In this document: in pieces, positions 63,860 through 64,000 of the stretch
Layout: each line of letters opens with the position of its first letter
How positions within the stretch are numbered: position 1 is the stretch's first letter
DNA from: Clostridia bacterium
GTDB lineage: Bacteria; Bacillota; Clostridia; UMGS1840; HGM11507
Reading direction: 5' to 3'
DNA: 64,000 nt
Assembly: GCA_017554615.1 (NCBI GenBank)
Contig: JAFZHY010000026.1
Coordinates: 22,777-86,776 of the forward strand
The notes under the pieces: generated by a model
Database searches by the model: none
Told to the model about the DNA's origin: nothing
What the model saw: the letters and a program-made list of their open reading frames with translations, nothing else
Made by a program: the position numbers and the translations under genes

Positions 63860-64000
63860 TAGTGCAGTAGTACTCGAACACCATATGGTTTTAAAATATA
63901 AATTATGTTTCATATTGCAGAAATCTCTTCAGATATACAAAAGTATTATCCTTGATATTTCTTTATCTGAAACAAAATTTCTTGTTTTAAAACTCTTCGA

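Noticed and set aside
63929..64000. End of a minus-strand gene at the right edge (23 open codons ending in TGA)
   Set aside because: A stretch this short is likely by chance in AT-rich DNA and the peptide is not recognisable; the convergent repeat end makes a gene beyond the edge plausible but not supportable.

Overview
The window is AT-rich DNA that looks chromosomal and core, from a low-GC, endospore-forming member of the Clostridia. The evidence is strong AGGAGG-type ribosome sites, canonical TTGAAA/N17/TATAAT promoters, sporulation genes (an M23/SpoIVFA-like protein with SpoIVFB, YunB, YqfD), a SCIFF-type radical SAM maturase, PPDK, formate-THF ligase and a four-cysteine L28. The exact genus cannot be read from the sequence. 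I see no rRNA, tRNA, CRISPR, prophage or insertion sequence.

Layout. 1-3135 (-): a type IIA topoisomerase B/A pair, with A cut by the window edge. 3.5-6.1 kb (-): ppdK. 6.3-9.9 kb (+): three single genes, namely a stand-alone trpB, an F420-ligase-like gene and a HAD phosphatase. 10-17.1 kb (-): smc-ftsY-UPF0182. 17.2-28.9 kb (+): spoIVFA-like/spoIVFB, then priA-def-fmt-Zn peptidase-small Cys protein-MATE-fhs-tsaE-tsaB-rpiB-upp. 29 kb (-): rpmB. 29.4 kb (+): yunB. 30.2-32.3 kb (-): pspC-galE-nucleotidyltransferase. 32.3-47.8 kb (-): a long run of TPR-purL-ahcY-SAH deaminase-nudix-vanW-uppP-like-ftsK-trkA-trkH behind one good promoter. 48-52.3 kb (+): SCIFF maturase-coaE-M18 peptidase-era. 52.3-53.6 kb (-): a GT2 glycosyltransferase. 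53.8-57.4 kb (+): HD protein, QueG-like protein, mtaB and yqeY, interrupted by an HPr-like gene on the minus strand. 57.5-59.7 kb (-): a HAD-IB gene and a LysM/G5/M23 envelope protein. 59.9-63.7 kb (+): yqfD-phoH-ybeY-DUF5662-rlmB.

Functionally this is mostly replication/segregation (smc, ftsK, priA, topoisomerase), translation and tRNA modification (def, fmt, tsaB/E, mtaB, rlmB, ybeY, era, rpmB), one-carbon/SAM recycling (fhs, ahcY plus SAH deaminase), K+ uptake and sporulation.

The most unusual signal lies between the genes. A ~230-bp, ~90%-identical structured repeat occurs right after the stop codons of ppdK and a QueG-like gene. A reduced copy follows upp, split ends follow rlmB, and a possible unoccupied target site follows the HAD-IB gene. 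Every copy begins with the same TCTGGAACGCAAAAAG-like motif 0-18 nt after a stop codon, in the same orientation as the upstream gene. The copies can fold into an elaborate multi-arm structure and carry inverted-repeat ends, and one is flanked by a ~36-bp direct duplication. A second, unrelated element (9046-9195) is an array of seven AGTGATATT units separated by mini-hairpins. Other leads are an S-inosylhomocysteine-type SAH recycling pair, a SCIFF maturase without its peptide, a UppP paralogue without catalytic residues and an HPr homologue without His15.
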